Source of the DNA: Hormoscilla sp. GUM202
GTDB lineage: Bacteria > Cyanobacteriota > Cyanobacteriia > Cyanobacteriales > Desertifilaceae
NCBI GenBank assembly: GCA_005518205.2
Contig: RFFC02000011.1
Location: 62,001-126,000 of the forward strand
Direction of reading: 5' to 3'
DNA: 64,000 nt
The notes under the pieces are model-generated. The model made no database searches and was not told the DNA's origin. It was given only the letters and a program-made list of their open reading frames with translations. How positions within the stretch are numbered: the stretch's first letter is position 1; each line of letters opens with the position of its first letter. Both the position numbers and the translations under genes were made by a program. This document shows, piece by piece, positions 19,028 through 26,695 of the stretch.

Positions 19028-19639
19028 ATGACGAATGCACTGAGTATAAGGGAAGATGTGACATCTAGAATCATGTCATTGTCGGAATTTCTCAACTACG
19101 ATGATGGTACAGATGCTCGTTATGAGCTAGAAGATGGGAGACTACTGTTTATGCCTTGCGAGAGCGACGTAAATCGATGTATTGCAATGTTTTTGTTAGC
19201 GTATTTTCTCGGACTGGGGATTTCCTTTTCTCGGTTGACCATGAAGACAGAAGTGGCGGTGACCGGGACGCGCTCATCGGTGCGACTCCCAGATTTGATC
19301 CTGCTGACAGAGGAGTTGGCGCAAGCATTAAAAGGGGCGAGTCGTTCCATGGTAAAGCCTGATATGCCACCGCCGCAGTTAGTGGTGGAGGTAGTCAGCC
19401 CCGGACGGGAAAATTCAGACCGAGATTATCGCTACAAGCGATCGCAATACCAAGCACGAGGAATTGCCGAATATTGGATCGTCGATCCGATACAGGAGCA
19501 GATTACAGTATTGACTCTGGTGTCAGGACTTTATGAAGAAGCAGTGTTTGCCGGGGATGATGCGATCGCCTCTGTTCTGCTATCAGAATTGGGTCAAGAG
19601 TCACCTTTGACAGCAAGGCAGGTATTGGAGGTAGGGTAA
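19028..19639 (+). CDS. Uma2-family (DUF820) PD-(D/E)XK nuclease-like protein, copy 1
   Basis: A restriction-endonuclease-like fold protein of the Uma2/DUF820 family, massively expanded in cyanobacteria. The family core is visible: MSLSEFLNYDDGTDARYELEDGRL near the N-terminus; VRLPDLILL, whose Asp is the first catalytic acid; then PPQLVVEVVSPGRENSDRDYRYKRSQYQARGIAEYWIVDP, with the ExVSP and YxxxGIxEYWIVD blocks. The length is 203 aa. The ATG at 19028 follows GGGAGGAATGGCAAC. The biological role of the family is unknown. It is a tandem duplicate of the next gene, upstream leader included. Confidence 0.9.
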   Translation: MTNALSIREDVTSRIMSLSEFLNYDDGTDARYELEDGRLLFMPCESDVNRCIAMFLLAYFLGLGISFSRLTMKTEVAVTGTRSSVRLPDLILLTEELAQALKGASRSMVKPDMPPPQLVVEVVSPGRENSDRDYRYKRSQYQARGIAEYWIVDPIQEQITVLTLVSGLYEEAVFAGDDAIASVLLSELGQESPLTARQVLEVG

Positions 19640-19749
19640 AGTCAATAAAATCAGGCTACTAATGCCAGAAATATGTATGCGATCGCGGGCACGATAATTG
19701 CTATGATTGATAAAGATCGCCAAACTGTGGTTATGGGAGGAATGATAGC

Positions 19750-20370
19750 ATGACGAATGCACTGACTACAAGGGACGAGGTGACATCGGAAATCATGTCC
19801 TTGGAAGACTTCCTCAACTATGATGATGGAACAGATGCTCGTTATGAGCTAGAGGATGGCAGACTGCTGTTTATGCCAAGCGAGAGCGATATAAATCAAC
19901 GAATTGCAACGTTTTTGTTGGTGTATTTTCTGCAACTAGGCATTTCGTTTTATCGGTTGAGGATCGGGATAGAAGTGGCGGTGAGTGGGAGGCGATCGTC
20001 AGTACGACTCCCAGATTTGATGGTGCTGACAGAGGAGTTGGCGCAAGCATTGGAAGGCGCGAGTCGTTCGATCGTGATGCTGGATATGCCACCGCCGCAG
20101 TTAGTGGTGGAGGTAGTCAGCCCCGGACGGGAAAATGCAGACCGAGATTATCGCTACAAGCGATCGCAATACGAAGCCCGAGGAATTGCCGAATATTGGA
20201 TCGTCGATCCGATCCAGAAGCAGATTACAGTATTGACTCTGGTGTCAGGACTTTATGAAGAAGCAGTGTTTGCGGGAGATGATGCGATCGCCTCTGTTCT
20301 GCTATCAGAATTGTCTCAAGAGTCACCTTTGACAGCAAAGCAGGTATTGCAGGTATGGACAAGTAAATAA
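19750..20370 (+). CDS. Uma2-family nuclease-like protein, copy 2
   Basis: Tandem paralogue of the preceding gene, about 85% identical in protein and with the same leader (ATGATTGATAA...GTTATGGGAGGAATG). All PD-(D/E)XK positions (VRLPDLMVL, LVVEVVSPG, YKRSQYEARG, EYWIVDP) are intact, so both copies could be active. The C-terminus differs slightly (VWTSK). The 110-bp spacer carries a HIP1 site and no terminator, so the two may be co-transcribed. Confidence 0.9.
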   Translation: MTNALTTRDEVTSEIMSLEDFLNYDDGTDARYELEDGRLLFMPSESDINQRIATFLLVYFLQLGISFYRLRIGIEVAVSGRRSSVRLPDLMVLTEELAQALEGASRSIVMLDMPPPQLVVEVVSPGRENADRDYRYKRSQYEARGIAEYWIVDPIQKQITVLTLVSGLYEEAVFAGDDAIASVLLSELSQESPLTAKQVLQVWTSK

Positions 20371-20445
20371 ACTCCGGCTATTGAGTTATACCATCTTAGA
20401 AAAAAATGCTACAATTCCAATTATTCCGAGGATTATTCTCTTAGT

Positions 20446-20564
20446 GGGTGTGGTCAAAACCAGTTGATAGTTCTAGGACCGGACCAGTCGTCGGATCCCC
20501 CCAAACCCCCCTTTTTAAGGGGGGTTTGGGGGGGGATCGGATCCAACTACTTTTGACCACACCC
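20446..20564. mobile_element. MITE-like element with GGGTGTGGTCAAAA terminal repeats (copy 1)
   Basis: The 119-bp element begins GGGTGTGGTCAAAACC and ends with the reverse complement TTTTGACCACACCC. The 9-bp TCTCTTAGT is duplicated on both sides (20437-20445, 20565-20573). Inside is a second palindrome around CCCAAACCCCCCTTTTT. There is no coding capacity. A 68-bp relative is at 63289-63356. Confidence 0.85.
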
Positions 20565-20570
20565 TCTCTT

Positions 20571-20625
20571 AGTCGGTTTTAACCGACTTGAGCTATTAGC
20601 CGTGGGTTTGAACCCACGGCGGGCT
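20571..20625. repeat. Double-hairpin dispersed repeat, copy 2
   Basis: AGTCGGTTTTAACCGACT, then the spacer TGAGCTATTAG, then CCGTGGGTTTGAACCCACGG. It has the same architecture as 8420-8473, with compensatory arm changes that keep both stems. Confidence 0.75.
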
Positions 20626-20671
20626 AACAGCGAAGTTTAGCAATTGTAAATGTATCAGTAGGATAAATTTC

Positions 20672-20929
20672 ATGGAAGCAGGACCACAACCATCAGCGCA
20701 ATTTTTAACCCCAGAAGAGTCCGCTGATGTAGACAAAGCTTTACTCTCTAGTTCAGAGAAGTTTTTGACTAGATTGACGATTTCATCTCTAAGACTATTG
20801 AAGCAGATCGCTGCCGATACAGAGGTTCCTATGGAAGAACTCACCCATCAGCAGGTGATTGACTGGTTTGAAAAAGATGGGAAAATTAGGCGCGATCGGG
20901 GAGTTGACGCAGCGTTCCTGAAGTGGTAA
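20672..20929 (+). CDS. Small conserved-type hypothetical protein, 85 aa
   Basis: I do not recognise the family. The sequence is balanced and predicted helical (PEESADVDKALLSSSEKFLTR, split here by position 12-32), with charged C-terminal DWFEKDGKIRRDRG, no membrane segment and no cysteine. It has cyanobacterial-like codon use and an ATG at 20672 preceded by weak AGGATAAATTTC. It resembles the small acidic-basic proteins common next to repeats in cyanobacteria. It could be an adaptor or an antitoxin, but nothing decides this. Confidence 0.55.
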   Translation: MEAGPQPSAQFLTPEESADVDKALLSSSEKFLTRLTISSLRLLKQIAADTEVPMEELTHQQVIDWFEKDGKIRRDRGVDAAFLKW

Positions 20930-20992
20930 CCCGCCTTCCCACTGGCAGACTAACGCAGAATGATGGTGACTCTGAGGGGCTCCCTCTGCAAC

Positions 20993-21088
20993 GGGTGCAT
21001 CTCACTTTTGTAATGCAGCCCGCGCAGGCGGGCTTTGTATACCTGTAGCCGGGCCCTTTAGGGTTCGGGCGGCGAGGCAAATGCACCC
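20993..21088. mobile_element. MITE-like element with GGGTGCAT ends carrying a GC hairpin
   Basis: The 96-bp element runs from GGGTGCATCTCACTTTTG to AAATGCACCC and is flanked by 9-bp CTCTGCAAC duplications (20984-20992, 21089-21097). The first 18 bases equal the right end of the element at 33391-33532. Its interior has the GCCCGCGCAGGCGGGC / CCCTTTAGGG double hairpin that also occurs at 53789-53842. Confidence 0.75.
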
Positions 21089-21684
21089 CTCTGCAACTCC
21101 CACTGAGATGACCAGAACTGTGAGGGGCTCCTATCCACAGGGATGACGAAAATTGCTGGCGGATTACTTATTTACGACACTTGACATATATCTCAGGGAC
21201 GATCTATAAGTGATGATACAGAATAGAGACCGATCGCGCAATGAATACAGAGGAACTGGTAAACTTTGCCGAGACTGCCATATCCCGCCAAATGGGCGTA
21301 TCTCTGAATGATCTGCAACAGTTCGTTTTGCGTGCATGTGCATGATTTGGCCCAACGGCACCAACTGCCTCTATCATCTCAGGAGTTTACTCAGTTACAG
21401 TCTTTCGTCGGGGGCTTTCCCTATCTAACGCGCAAGCTCTTTTACCAAGCGGCCCGTTGCGAGCTGGACTGGAACCAGTTGCTCGCAAGTGCCGCCACCG
21501 ATACGGGAATTTTTAGCGACCATTTGCACGCGCTCTTACAGGTTCTTCAAGACTTCCCCGATCTTCTGGGGGCTTATCGGCAGGTGGTGACAGCAGAAAC
21601 CCCGATAGTATTAGAGCAAAAACAGACATTTGGGCTCATTTGTTTGGGACTGGTCCGGAAGGAGCACAATCAAGTGATGGCTAG

Positions 21685-23560
21685 AGCGTCGGTCCAGTAG
21701 AGGGGGGTTGACAAAACAACAAAAGTGTGCATAGCGAGTATTTGTGTAAATATTCTGGGGACTCATGACCGGAAAGCTGTTTGTACTACAAAGGAGATTA
21801 CGAAAAAAAACATTTTTGTGGTAGCTTCCGCGTTGCGAACACAGAGCGTAATTGCACAACTCAACACCGACATGCTATAGTAGAAAAAAAGGAAATCTGT
21901 TGTCAGCAGGAGTACCAGATATGCGTCCAGGAGTTTGGAATCCCCCGATTGCACTTTCTGTGTCTGAGCAAAAAGTCGCCATTATCATCAAAAAAGCTAA
22001 ACTATTCCTAATTTTAAGAGAGATTCGTCATGAATTATTTGACGAACAATTTCAAAAAGAACTGGCAACTATATTTAAAGACAGCACAGTTGGTTTATGT
22101 CCAGTTCCACCAGCTCAACTAGCATTAGCTATCATTTTACAGGCTTATACGGGTGTTTCAGATGATGAAGTCATAGAAGCTTTGAACGCGGATAGAAGAT
22201 GGCAATTAGTGTTAGATTGTCTAGACTGTGATCGAGCACCCTTTGGTAAAGGTACTTATGTGAGGTTCCGTGGGGCATTAATTGACGCAGAAGGCGATCT
22301 TCGTTTAGTAGAACGCACAGTAGAAATGGTAGAAAAAAAAGGGGGATTTAATTCTCGCGCTCTTAAAGCAGCACTAGATTCAAGTCCATTGTGGGGAGCT
22401 GCAAGAGTTGAAGATACCTATAACCTTTTGGGTCATGCCTTGCGGAAAGCTTTAACAATAATCGCGGATGAAAAACAGCAAGAGTTAGAGGCGATCGCCA
22501 CACAATCAGGAGCTTCTATTCTGGCTGGCTCAAGTCTAAAAGCAGCCTTAGACTTGGATTGGGACGATCCACAAGAGAGAACAGAAGCTTTAAAGACGAT
22601 TCTTCAAATCCTTAATGATGTTGAATTATGTGTTGAACAAGAAACTGATTTACCTGACCAAACTATTGAGAAAGCCAAAAAAAATCTGGACGTAGCTAGA
22701 CAAATTGAAGCGCAAGACGTGGAACGGGGAGAAAATGGCGACCCAAAGCTTCGTAAGGGAGTAGCTAAAAACCGACGCATTGCTATAGAAGATTCCGAAA
22801 TGCGTCATGGCAGAAAAAGTAAGAAGAAACGATTTGATGGTTACAAACGTCATATTGAAGGACTTAGAATCGGGATTGTGCAGTAGGGATAACACCAGCG
22901 AATGTTCCAGAAGCTAATGTAACCCACGATATCGCCTCGGATTTAGAAGCACAAAACGTGACATTGAAAGAATTACATATAGACCGAGGATATCTGAATA
23001 GTCATTTAGTTAAAGAACGGGACGAAAATTTAACAATTATTTGTAAGGCTTGGTCAGTCCGTAACGGGAAATATTTTGATAAAACAGCTTTTGTTCTTAA
23101 CTGGGAAGAAAAAATAATTCGTTGTCCTAATGGAGTTAGTGTTCCTTTTGATGAAGGCAAACCTGTTCAGTTTCCTAGGGATAAGTGTAAAATTTGTCCT
23201 TTACGTTCTCAATGCACTACTAACGTAAAAGGTCGCACTGTTTCTATTCATCCTGATGAGTCACTGTTGCAAGAATTACGTGAACGCCAAACCACTCCGT
23301 CCGGTCGAGCCAAACTACGAGAGCGAGTAACGGTAGAACATAGTCTTGCTCACATTGGTCAGTGGCAGGGCGATCGCGCGCGTTATATAGGAGTTCGCAA
23401 GAACCTCTTTGATCTACGGCGCATGGCTGTTGTCCATAATCTTCACCTTTTGGCAAGAATGCCAGCAACAACTCAAGAGAAAACTGCATCAATTTTGAGC
23501 CTTGCTTGAGCCATACCACATGTTTATTTATTTGTCAACTACTTCTACTGGACCGACGCT
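21685..23560 (+). mobile_element. IS1182-family insertion sequence
   Basis: The 1876-bp element has inverted ends AGCGTCGGTCCAGTAG... and ...CTACTGGACCGACGCT, flanked by a 4-bp CTAG duplication (21681-21684, 23561-23564). It encodes a DDE transposase in two frames (see next entry). Removing one CTAG plus the element restores the host reading frame. Confidence 0.88.
21921..23509 (+). pseudogene. IS1182-family transposase, frameshifted
   Basis: Residues from MRPGVWNPPIALSVSEQK through the DUF772-like N-terminal domain (CPVPPAQLALAIILQAYTGVSDDEV, split) to DGYKRHIEGLRIGIVQ end at a TAG at 22884. The frame continues as VGITPANVPEANVTHDIASDL around 22889-22960 and then as the ORF at 22958, with LHIDRGYL, the CPLRSQC zinc-like cluster and RVTVEHSLAHIG. 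Together they equal a full IS1182 transposase, so a small deletion near 22880 broke it. Programmed frameshifting is a less likely explanation. The start at 21921 follows AGGAGTACCAG. Confidence 0.8.
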
Positions 23561-23625
23561 CTAGCTGCCAGTTGTATCGGCAGTATTTTCGGGACCAGTT
23601 GTAATCTGGCATTCTACAAGGAAAC

Positions 23626-23667
23626 TAAGCGCTCACGCTTCTTTCGGTGTGAGCGCTTTTTTTTGTG
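23626..23667 (+). terminator. Rho-independent terminator of the decayed ATPase gene
   Basis: AGCGCTCAC, a loop of about 14 bases, GTGTGAGCGCT and a run of T lie 22 bp after the restored stop codon of the ATPase pseudogene. Confidence 0.8.
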
Positions 23668-24128
23668 GATTCTGCTGAAGTGCGATCGCCGGTGGTTGTG
23701 GTTCTGGGATCTTATCGCCTCCTTCGAGGATGGAAAGGGATCGCGCCCCCAACCGGCGAATCTCATGCCAAAAAGGTTGATTTTAGATGCCCAAATAAGT
23801 TAATTTTGGGGATTGACAAATTGCCATTTTGTGAAGGTAGGCAAAAATAGGTTGATTCGAGGGGGATTGACAAATTGTTATTTTGTGCAGGTAGGCAAAA
23901 ATAGGTGGATGTTTTCAGTGAAAAAGGTGGATAAAGGTTGATTGTCGTTGAGAAAAAGGTTAATTATGATGGAACTATAGTGAGTCGCAAGCAATAGCAA
24001 GTGAAAGACGACATAAAAGAGACAGTGCAATAACTGGATGTGACCAGTCCGATATAGGCTCTCAGTGAGAGGTCGCAATGGCTCGAACTGAGAGACATGC
24101 TCGATCGCTGCTGTCTCAAGAAGCACCT
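23668..24128. other. Gene-free AT-rich stretch upstream of the intron-like motif
   Basis: Two near-copies of a 67-bp unit (GATTGACAAATTG...TAGGCAAAAATAGGT) lie at about 23812-23852 and 23867-23905. No gene is supported. The stretch from about 23980 may be degenerate intron ribozyme sequence, but I cannot fold it convincingly. Confidence 0.5.
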
Positions 24129-24228
24129 GAGCCGGATGCGGGGAAACTTGCACGTCCGGGACGCCAAAGGCGGCACCTTCGGTGTCGTAGGAGAGGGGCG
24201 GGATGGTAACATCTCCCTCGACTCTAAT
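24129..24228 (+). mobile_element. Group II intron 3' end (domain V/VI-like), remnant
   Basis: GAGCCGGATGCGGGGAAACT and the following TGCACGTCCGG give the AGC triad, two-base bulge and GAAA loop pattern of domain V. About 30 bases on, GAGGGGCGGGATGGTAACATC...CGACTCTAAT looks like domain VI and a 3' splice end. The terminal pairs of domain V are mismatched and no reverse-transcriptase gene is present, so this is probably a dead fragment. A short open frame MSKSQ at 24262, with an AGGAG site, follows and is cut by the next IS. Confidence 0.45.
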
Positions 24229-24288
24229 AACCTCGGAGGATTAACCTTAAAGGAGTAACAGATGAGCAAAAGTCAGATGGGGTGCATC

Positions 24289-24492
24289 CCAATTTGGCAA
24301 TGAGCCAAAATACTTCATTGTTAAACTGTCACTAATAGACCCTTGGTCTGTCAAGGAAATGATGACGGATAAGAGAAGGGAAGGCTCGGACCAATTTGGC
24401 AATGAGCCAAAATACTTCATTGTTAAACTGTCACTAATAGACTCTTGGTATGTCAAGGAAATGATGACGGATAAGAGAAGGGAAGGCTCGGA
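24289..24492. repeat. 102-bp tandem duplication at the left end of the ISKra4 element
   Basis: Two copies (24289-24390, 24391-24492) differ at only a few bases. The unit begins with the inner part of the terminal repeat (CCAATTTGGCAATGAG), so the element carries an echo of its own end 102 bp inside. Confidence 0.85.
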
Positions 24493-24608
24493 AGCGGTTA
24501 TCTCCGTAAAATTCGTCAATTTTATCTTGACAGACCACGAGATGATGAGAATGTCAAGATTGACTCACCTTGAGAATACTCCATTGAGATAAGCACGCTC
24601 CGGGCCCC

Positions 24609-25643
24609 CTACGCTGCGAGATGCCGCAGAACTTGGGGAACATTGGCAGCTTTCCACTGCGCTCCTGAGAGCTTCACCCGTGCCGCAACCTGCTTAATCG
24701 TTGATTCCACCTCTCCCGAACCGATTGAAATTCCCTCGGCTTGGTAATAGCCATAGTTCACAATGCGGTGACGATGCTTAGTAACATAGGCCCTGAAGTT
24801 ATCAACCCGTGGATGCTCCCAGTCGTCAAATTCTTTGAGGGCTGCATCTACCTTGCCTGACCATAGGAGAGCTTTCACTCGTGCCAGTCTAGAGCTGGAC
24901 CCACCGACTTGCTCGAGGTTTTCCATCAAGTGATACCAATCGAGGATTTCCAGACGGAAGATGGTTGGGCCAATCTCGGCAAACAAATTCCAAACGCCAT
25001 CATGACCGTCTCCGATACTCACAAGTGGATTCGCCAAGGGCTGCTGGTTGACCCATTTGACCAGTCCTGCATTGTCCCGAAAGAAGGCCGCTACCCCGAG
25101 GTCATGTAGATTAACGCCCTTGTAATCGCGCCACTCACAGGGTCTCCCTTGCGGGGTCCGTAAGCGTACTTTCCCCCCATCAATGCTCATTTCCTCAACA
25201 ACTTCCTTGACAGTCGGCAACTTCAACTCATGGGCGAGCACTTTCGGTTCTTGAGGGCTGATTTCGGAAACAGCTTTTTTAGCCGTCGGCAACTCAAACT
25301 CCTGAGGGGGCAGTTTCGGTCCTTGAGGGCCCGTTGAGGAAACGGCTTCTTTAGCTGTGGGCAACTCAAACTCCTGAAGGGGCAGTTTCGGTTCTTGAGC
25401 GCTCGTTGAGGAAACGGCTTCTTTAACTGTCAGTAATTCAAACTCATAACGTTGCACCAGTCGTTGCTGAGTTCCCCGGGAAACGCTCATCCCCGTGAGC
25501 TGCTTAAGATCTTCCGAGGCGTGCTCATAAGAAGAGTTCGCACTCAGTAACAAGCAACATTTTTCCAGATAGGGACTCCACTGGCTATAGGCTCTCACAT
25601 CAAAATAAGTCGCTTGCTTCTCCGTGATGAGGAGCTGGCCCAA
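24609..25643 (-). CDS. ISKra4-family transposase
   Basis: The family blocks are present: YFDVRAYSQWSPYLEKCCLLL, split after residue 20, near the N-terminus; VSRGTQQRLVQR; SIDGGKVRLRTPQG; SIGDGHDGVWNLF; DWYHLMENLEQVG; and GSGEVESTIKQVAARVKLSGA, whose Glu is the likely last catalytic residue. Residues 67-138 contain three 24-residue tandem units (EFELPTAKEAVSST...PKLPPQ), where normal members have a single short linker, so the linker has been amplified in frame. The TTG at 25643 follows the small ORF by 8 bp; translation may be coupled or frameshifted. Activity is uncertain. Confidence 0.85.
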   Translation of the reverse strand: MGQLLITEKQATYFDVRAYSQWSPYLEKCCLLLSANSSYEHASEDLKQLTGMSVSRGTQQRLVQRYEFELLTVKEAVSSTSAQEPKLPLQEFELPTAKEAVSSTGPQGPKLPPQEFELPTAKKAVSEISPQEPKVLAHELKLPTVKEVVEEMSIDGGKVRLRTPQGRPCEWRDYKGVNLHDLGVAAFFRDNAGLVKWVNQQPLANPLVSIGDGHDGVWNLFAEIGPTIFRLEILDWYHLMENLEQVGGSSSRLARVKALLWSGKVDAALKEFDDWEHPRVDNFRAYVTKHRHRIVNYGYYQAEGISIGSGEVESTIKQVAARVKLSGAQWKAANVPQVLRHLAA

Positions 25644-25651
25644 AATGCTGT

Positions 25652-25870
25652 TTAAGATTCGGGTTCGCCCTGCGGTGGTGCCACTGGTGCTTTCGATAAA
25701 AAAAGGGCAATCTCTGGACTGACGTATTGAAGCAACTGCCCACGGACTGTAGCTTCGAGTCCTGAGAGTGTTTTCAATTGCTCTGGAACAGTCCCTTGGG
25801 CCTCCTCATACAACAAGGCGGCTATTCCCAAAGCATAGGTTTTAATTTGAGCTAAATTTTCAGGATTCAT
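25652..25870 (-). CDS. Small N-terminal ORF of the ISKra4 element, 72 aa
   Basis: MNPENLAQIKTYALGIAALL and LKTLSGLEATVRGQLLQYVSPEI resemble the N-terminal helical part that in many ISKra4 elements is encoded as a separate frame or joined to the transposase. It ends 8 bp before the transposase start. A GAGGGAGCG-like site is poorly placed; expression is probably from the IS promoter. Confidence 0.6.
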   Translation of the reverse strand: MNPENLAQIKTYALGIAALLYEEAQGTVPEQLKTLSGLEATVRGQLLQYVSPEIALFLSKAPVAPPQGEPES

Positions 25871-26051
25871 AGTTTTAGAGGGAGCGTTTACCGACTGTCT
25901 CAGCTTAACACCATCTCGGAACCCGTTCGACTAAGCATTTCTACTCATTGCGAAACTGGGATGCACCCCATACGATCGGTATGTATTTTTAATTTTGAAT
26001 CTTTGTATATGATAATAGTGAAAGATAAATGTTGGTTAGAGGAGAGATATT

Positions 26052-26298
26052 GTGAAAACAATTGAAACCATTGCCACGGTGAATGCAGAGGGTACAATTA
26101 CCTTGAAATTGCCGCCGGATATTTTGCCAGGAGAACATCAAATACGGTTGGCGATTGCTCGGAGAAAATTTGGTGACAGAGAAAGCAGTGACAGAGAAAC
26201 CAACCACAAAGAAAGAACGTCCACCGCTAGACTTTCCTGCGATTACGGTAGGAACTTGGCCTGCCGATCTTTCTCTGAGACGGGAGGATATGTATTAA
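26052..26298 (+). pseudogene. VapB-type antitoxin, frameshifted
   Basis: From GTG 26052 (GAGGAGAG site) the frame reads MKTIETIATVNAEGTITLKL and PPDILPGEHQIRLAIA, the usual start of this PIN antitoxin family. The family C-terminus PPLDFPAITVGTWPADL and SLRREDMY is encoded in the +1 frame from about 26174 to the stop at 26296-26298. A small insertion or deletion around 26160-26173 therefore broke it. A 15-bp duplication (GTGACAGAGAAAGCA-like) lies beside the break. The stop overlaps the toxin ATG (TAATG). Confidence 0.7.
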
Positions 26299-26631
26299 TG
26301 ATGGGCTAAATTGCTGTCTTTCTCAACACCAACATCCTTGTATCTGCCAGCATTATCGAGTCTCCTTTTCACTTGACAGCTATAAATGCCATTAAGGGAG
26401 CTTACTGTCGAGATTAGATATTTTACCAACCACTTTTTTATAGCTGAAGATAGTCCGCAGGTGACTGAAAGGCTGTTGACGCTTATGGAACAAATTACTA
26501 TCGGTGGCGCACAGGTCCATGATGCTAATATTGTGGCAACTATGCTAGTTTATGGAATTGGTGAGTTGCTGACAAATAATGTTGATGATTTTAACAGGTT
26601 TTCCGAGTTAATTGTCCCACTGGCAGAGTAA
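26298..26631 (+). pseudogene. PIN-domain toxin, degraded
   Basis: The frame starts ATGATGGGC, then TAA at 26307-26309, then IAVFLNTNILVSASII; the PIN signature FLDTNILV has lost its catalytic Asp (Asn here). After a frame change near 26400 the C-terminal half is intact: DSPQVTERLLTLMEQ, GAQVHDANIVATMLVYG, LLTNNVDDFNRF. The nonsense codon, catalytic substitution, internal deletion and frame change make it non-functional. It was the partner of the antitoxin just upstream. Confidence 0.75.
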
Positions 26632-26695
26632 TCAGTGTTTTTATTCTTACGCAATACGACGACATTGGATCGCATATCCTAACAAGAGGGAGTGA

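Larger units (their letters stand above)
21241..23604 (+). pseudogene. Decayed vMAP/AAA-like ATPase gene, internally deleted and IS-interrupted
   Basis: The first 34 codons (MNTEELVNFAETAISRQMG, then SLNDLQQFVLRACA and a stop) look like the N-terminal helix-turn-helix that begins many cyanobacterial signalling ATPases. After a frame change, 21330-21680 encodes DLAQRHQLPLSSQEF, FVGGFPYLTRKLFYQ and IVLEQKQTFGLICLGLV, the C-terminal block of AAA-like (PF14516-type) ATPases. The gene is split at CTAG by the IS1182 element. Joining the flanks restores NQVMASCQLYRQYFRDQL and the stop at 23602-23604. The nucleotide-binding core was lost in the earlier deletion, so it is a relic twice damaged. Confidence 0.65.
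24277..25971 (-). mobile_element. ISKra4-family insertion sequence
   Basis: The 1695-bp element is bounded by inverted ends ATGGGGTGCATCCCA(A/G)TTT(G/C)GCAATGAG. It encodes a small upstream frame and the transposase, both on the minus strand. I find no clear target duplication (flanks AAGTCAG and ACGATCG). The GGGTGCATC core of its ends is shared by the small elements at 20993 and 33391. Confidence 0.8.

Noticed and set aside
24262..24303. Start of a group II intron reverse transcriptase (MSKSQ...)
   Set aside because: Only five codons precede the IS, and no RT motif resumes on the far side at 25972.
24289..24492. Possible CRISPR array at the 102-bp repeats (and at 40958 and 46915)
   Set aside because: These are head-to-tail tandem repeats without unique spacers, and no cas gene is present.
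24359..24592. 77-codon open frame across the 102-bp repeats
   Set aside because: It lies within the IS end and exists because of the repeat; no ribosome site.
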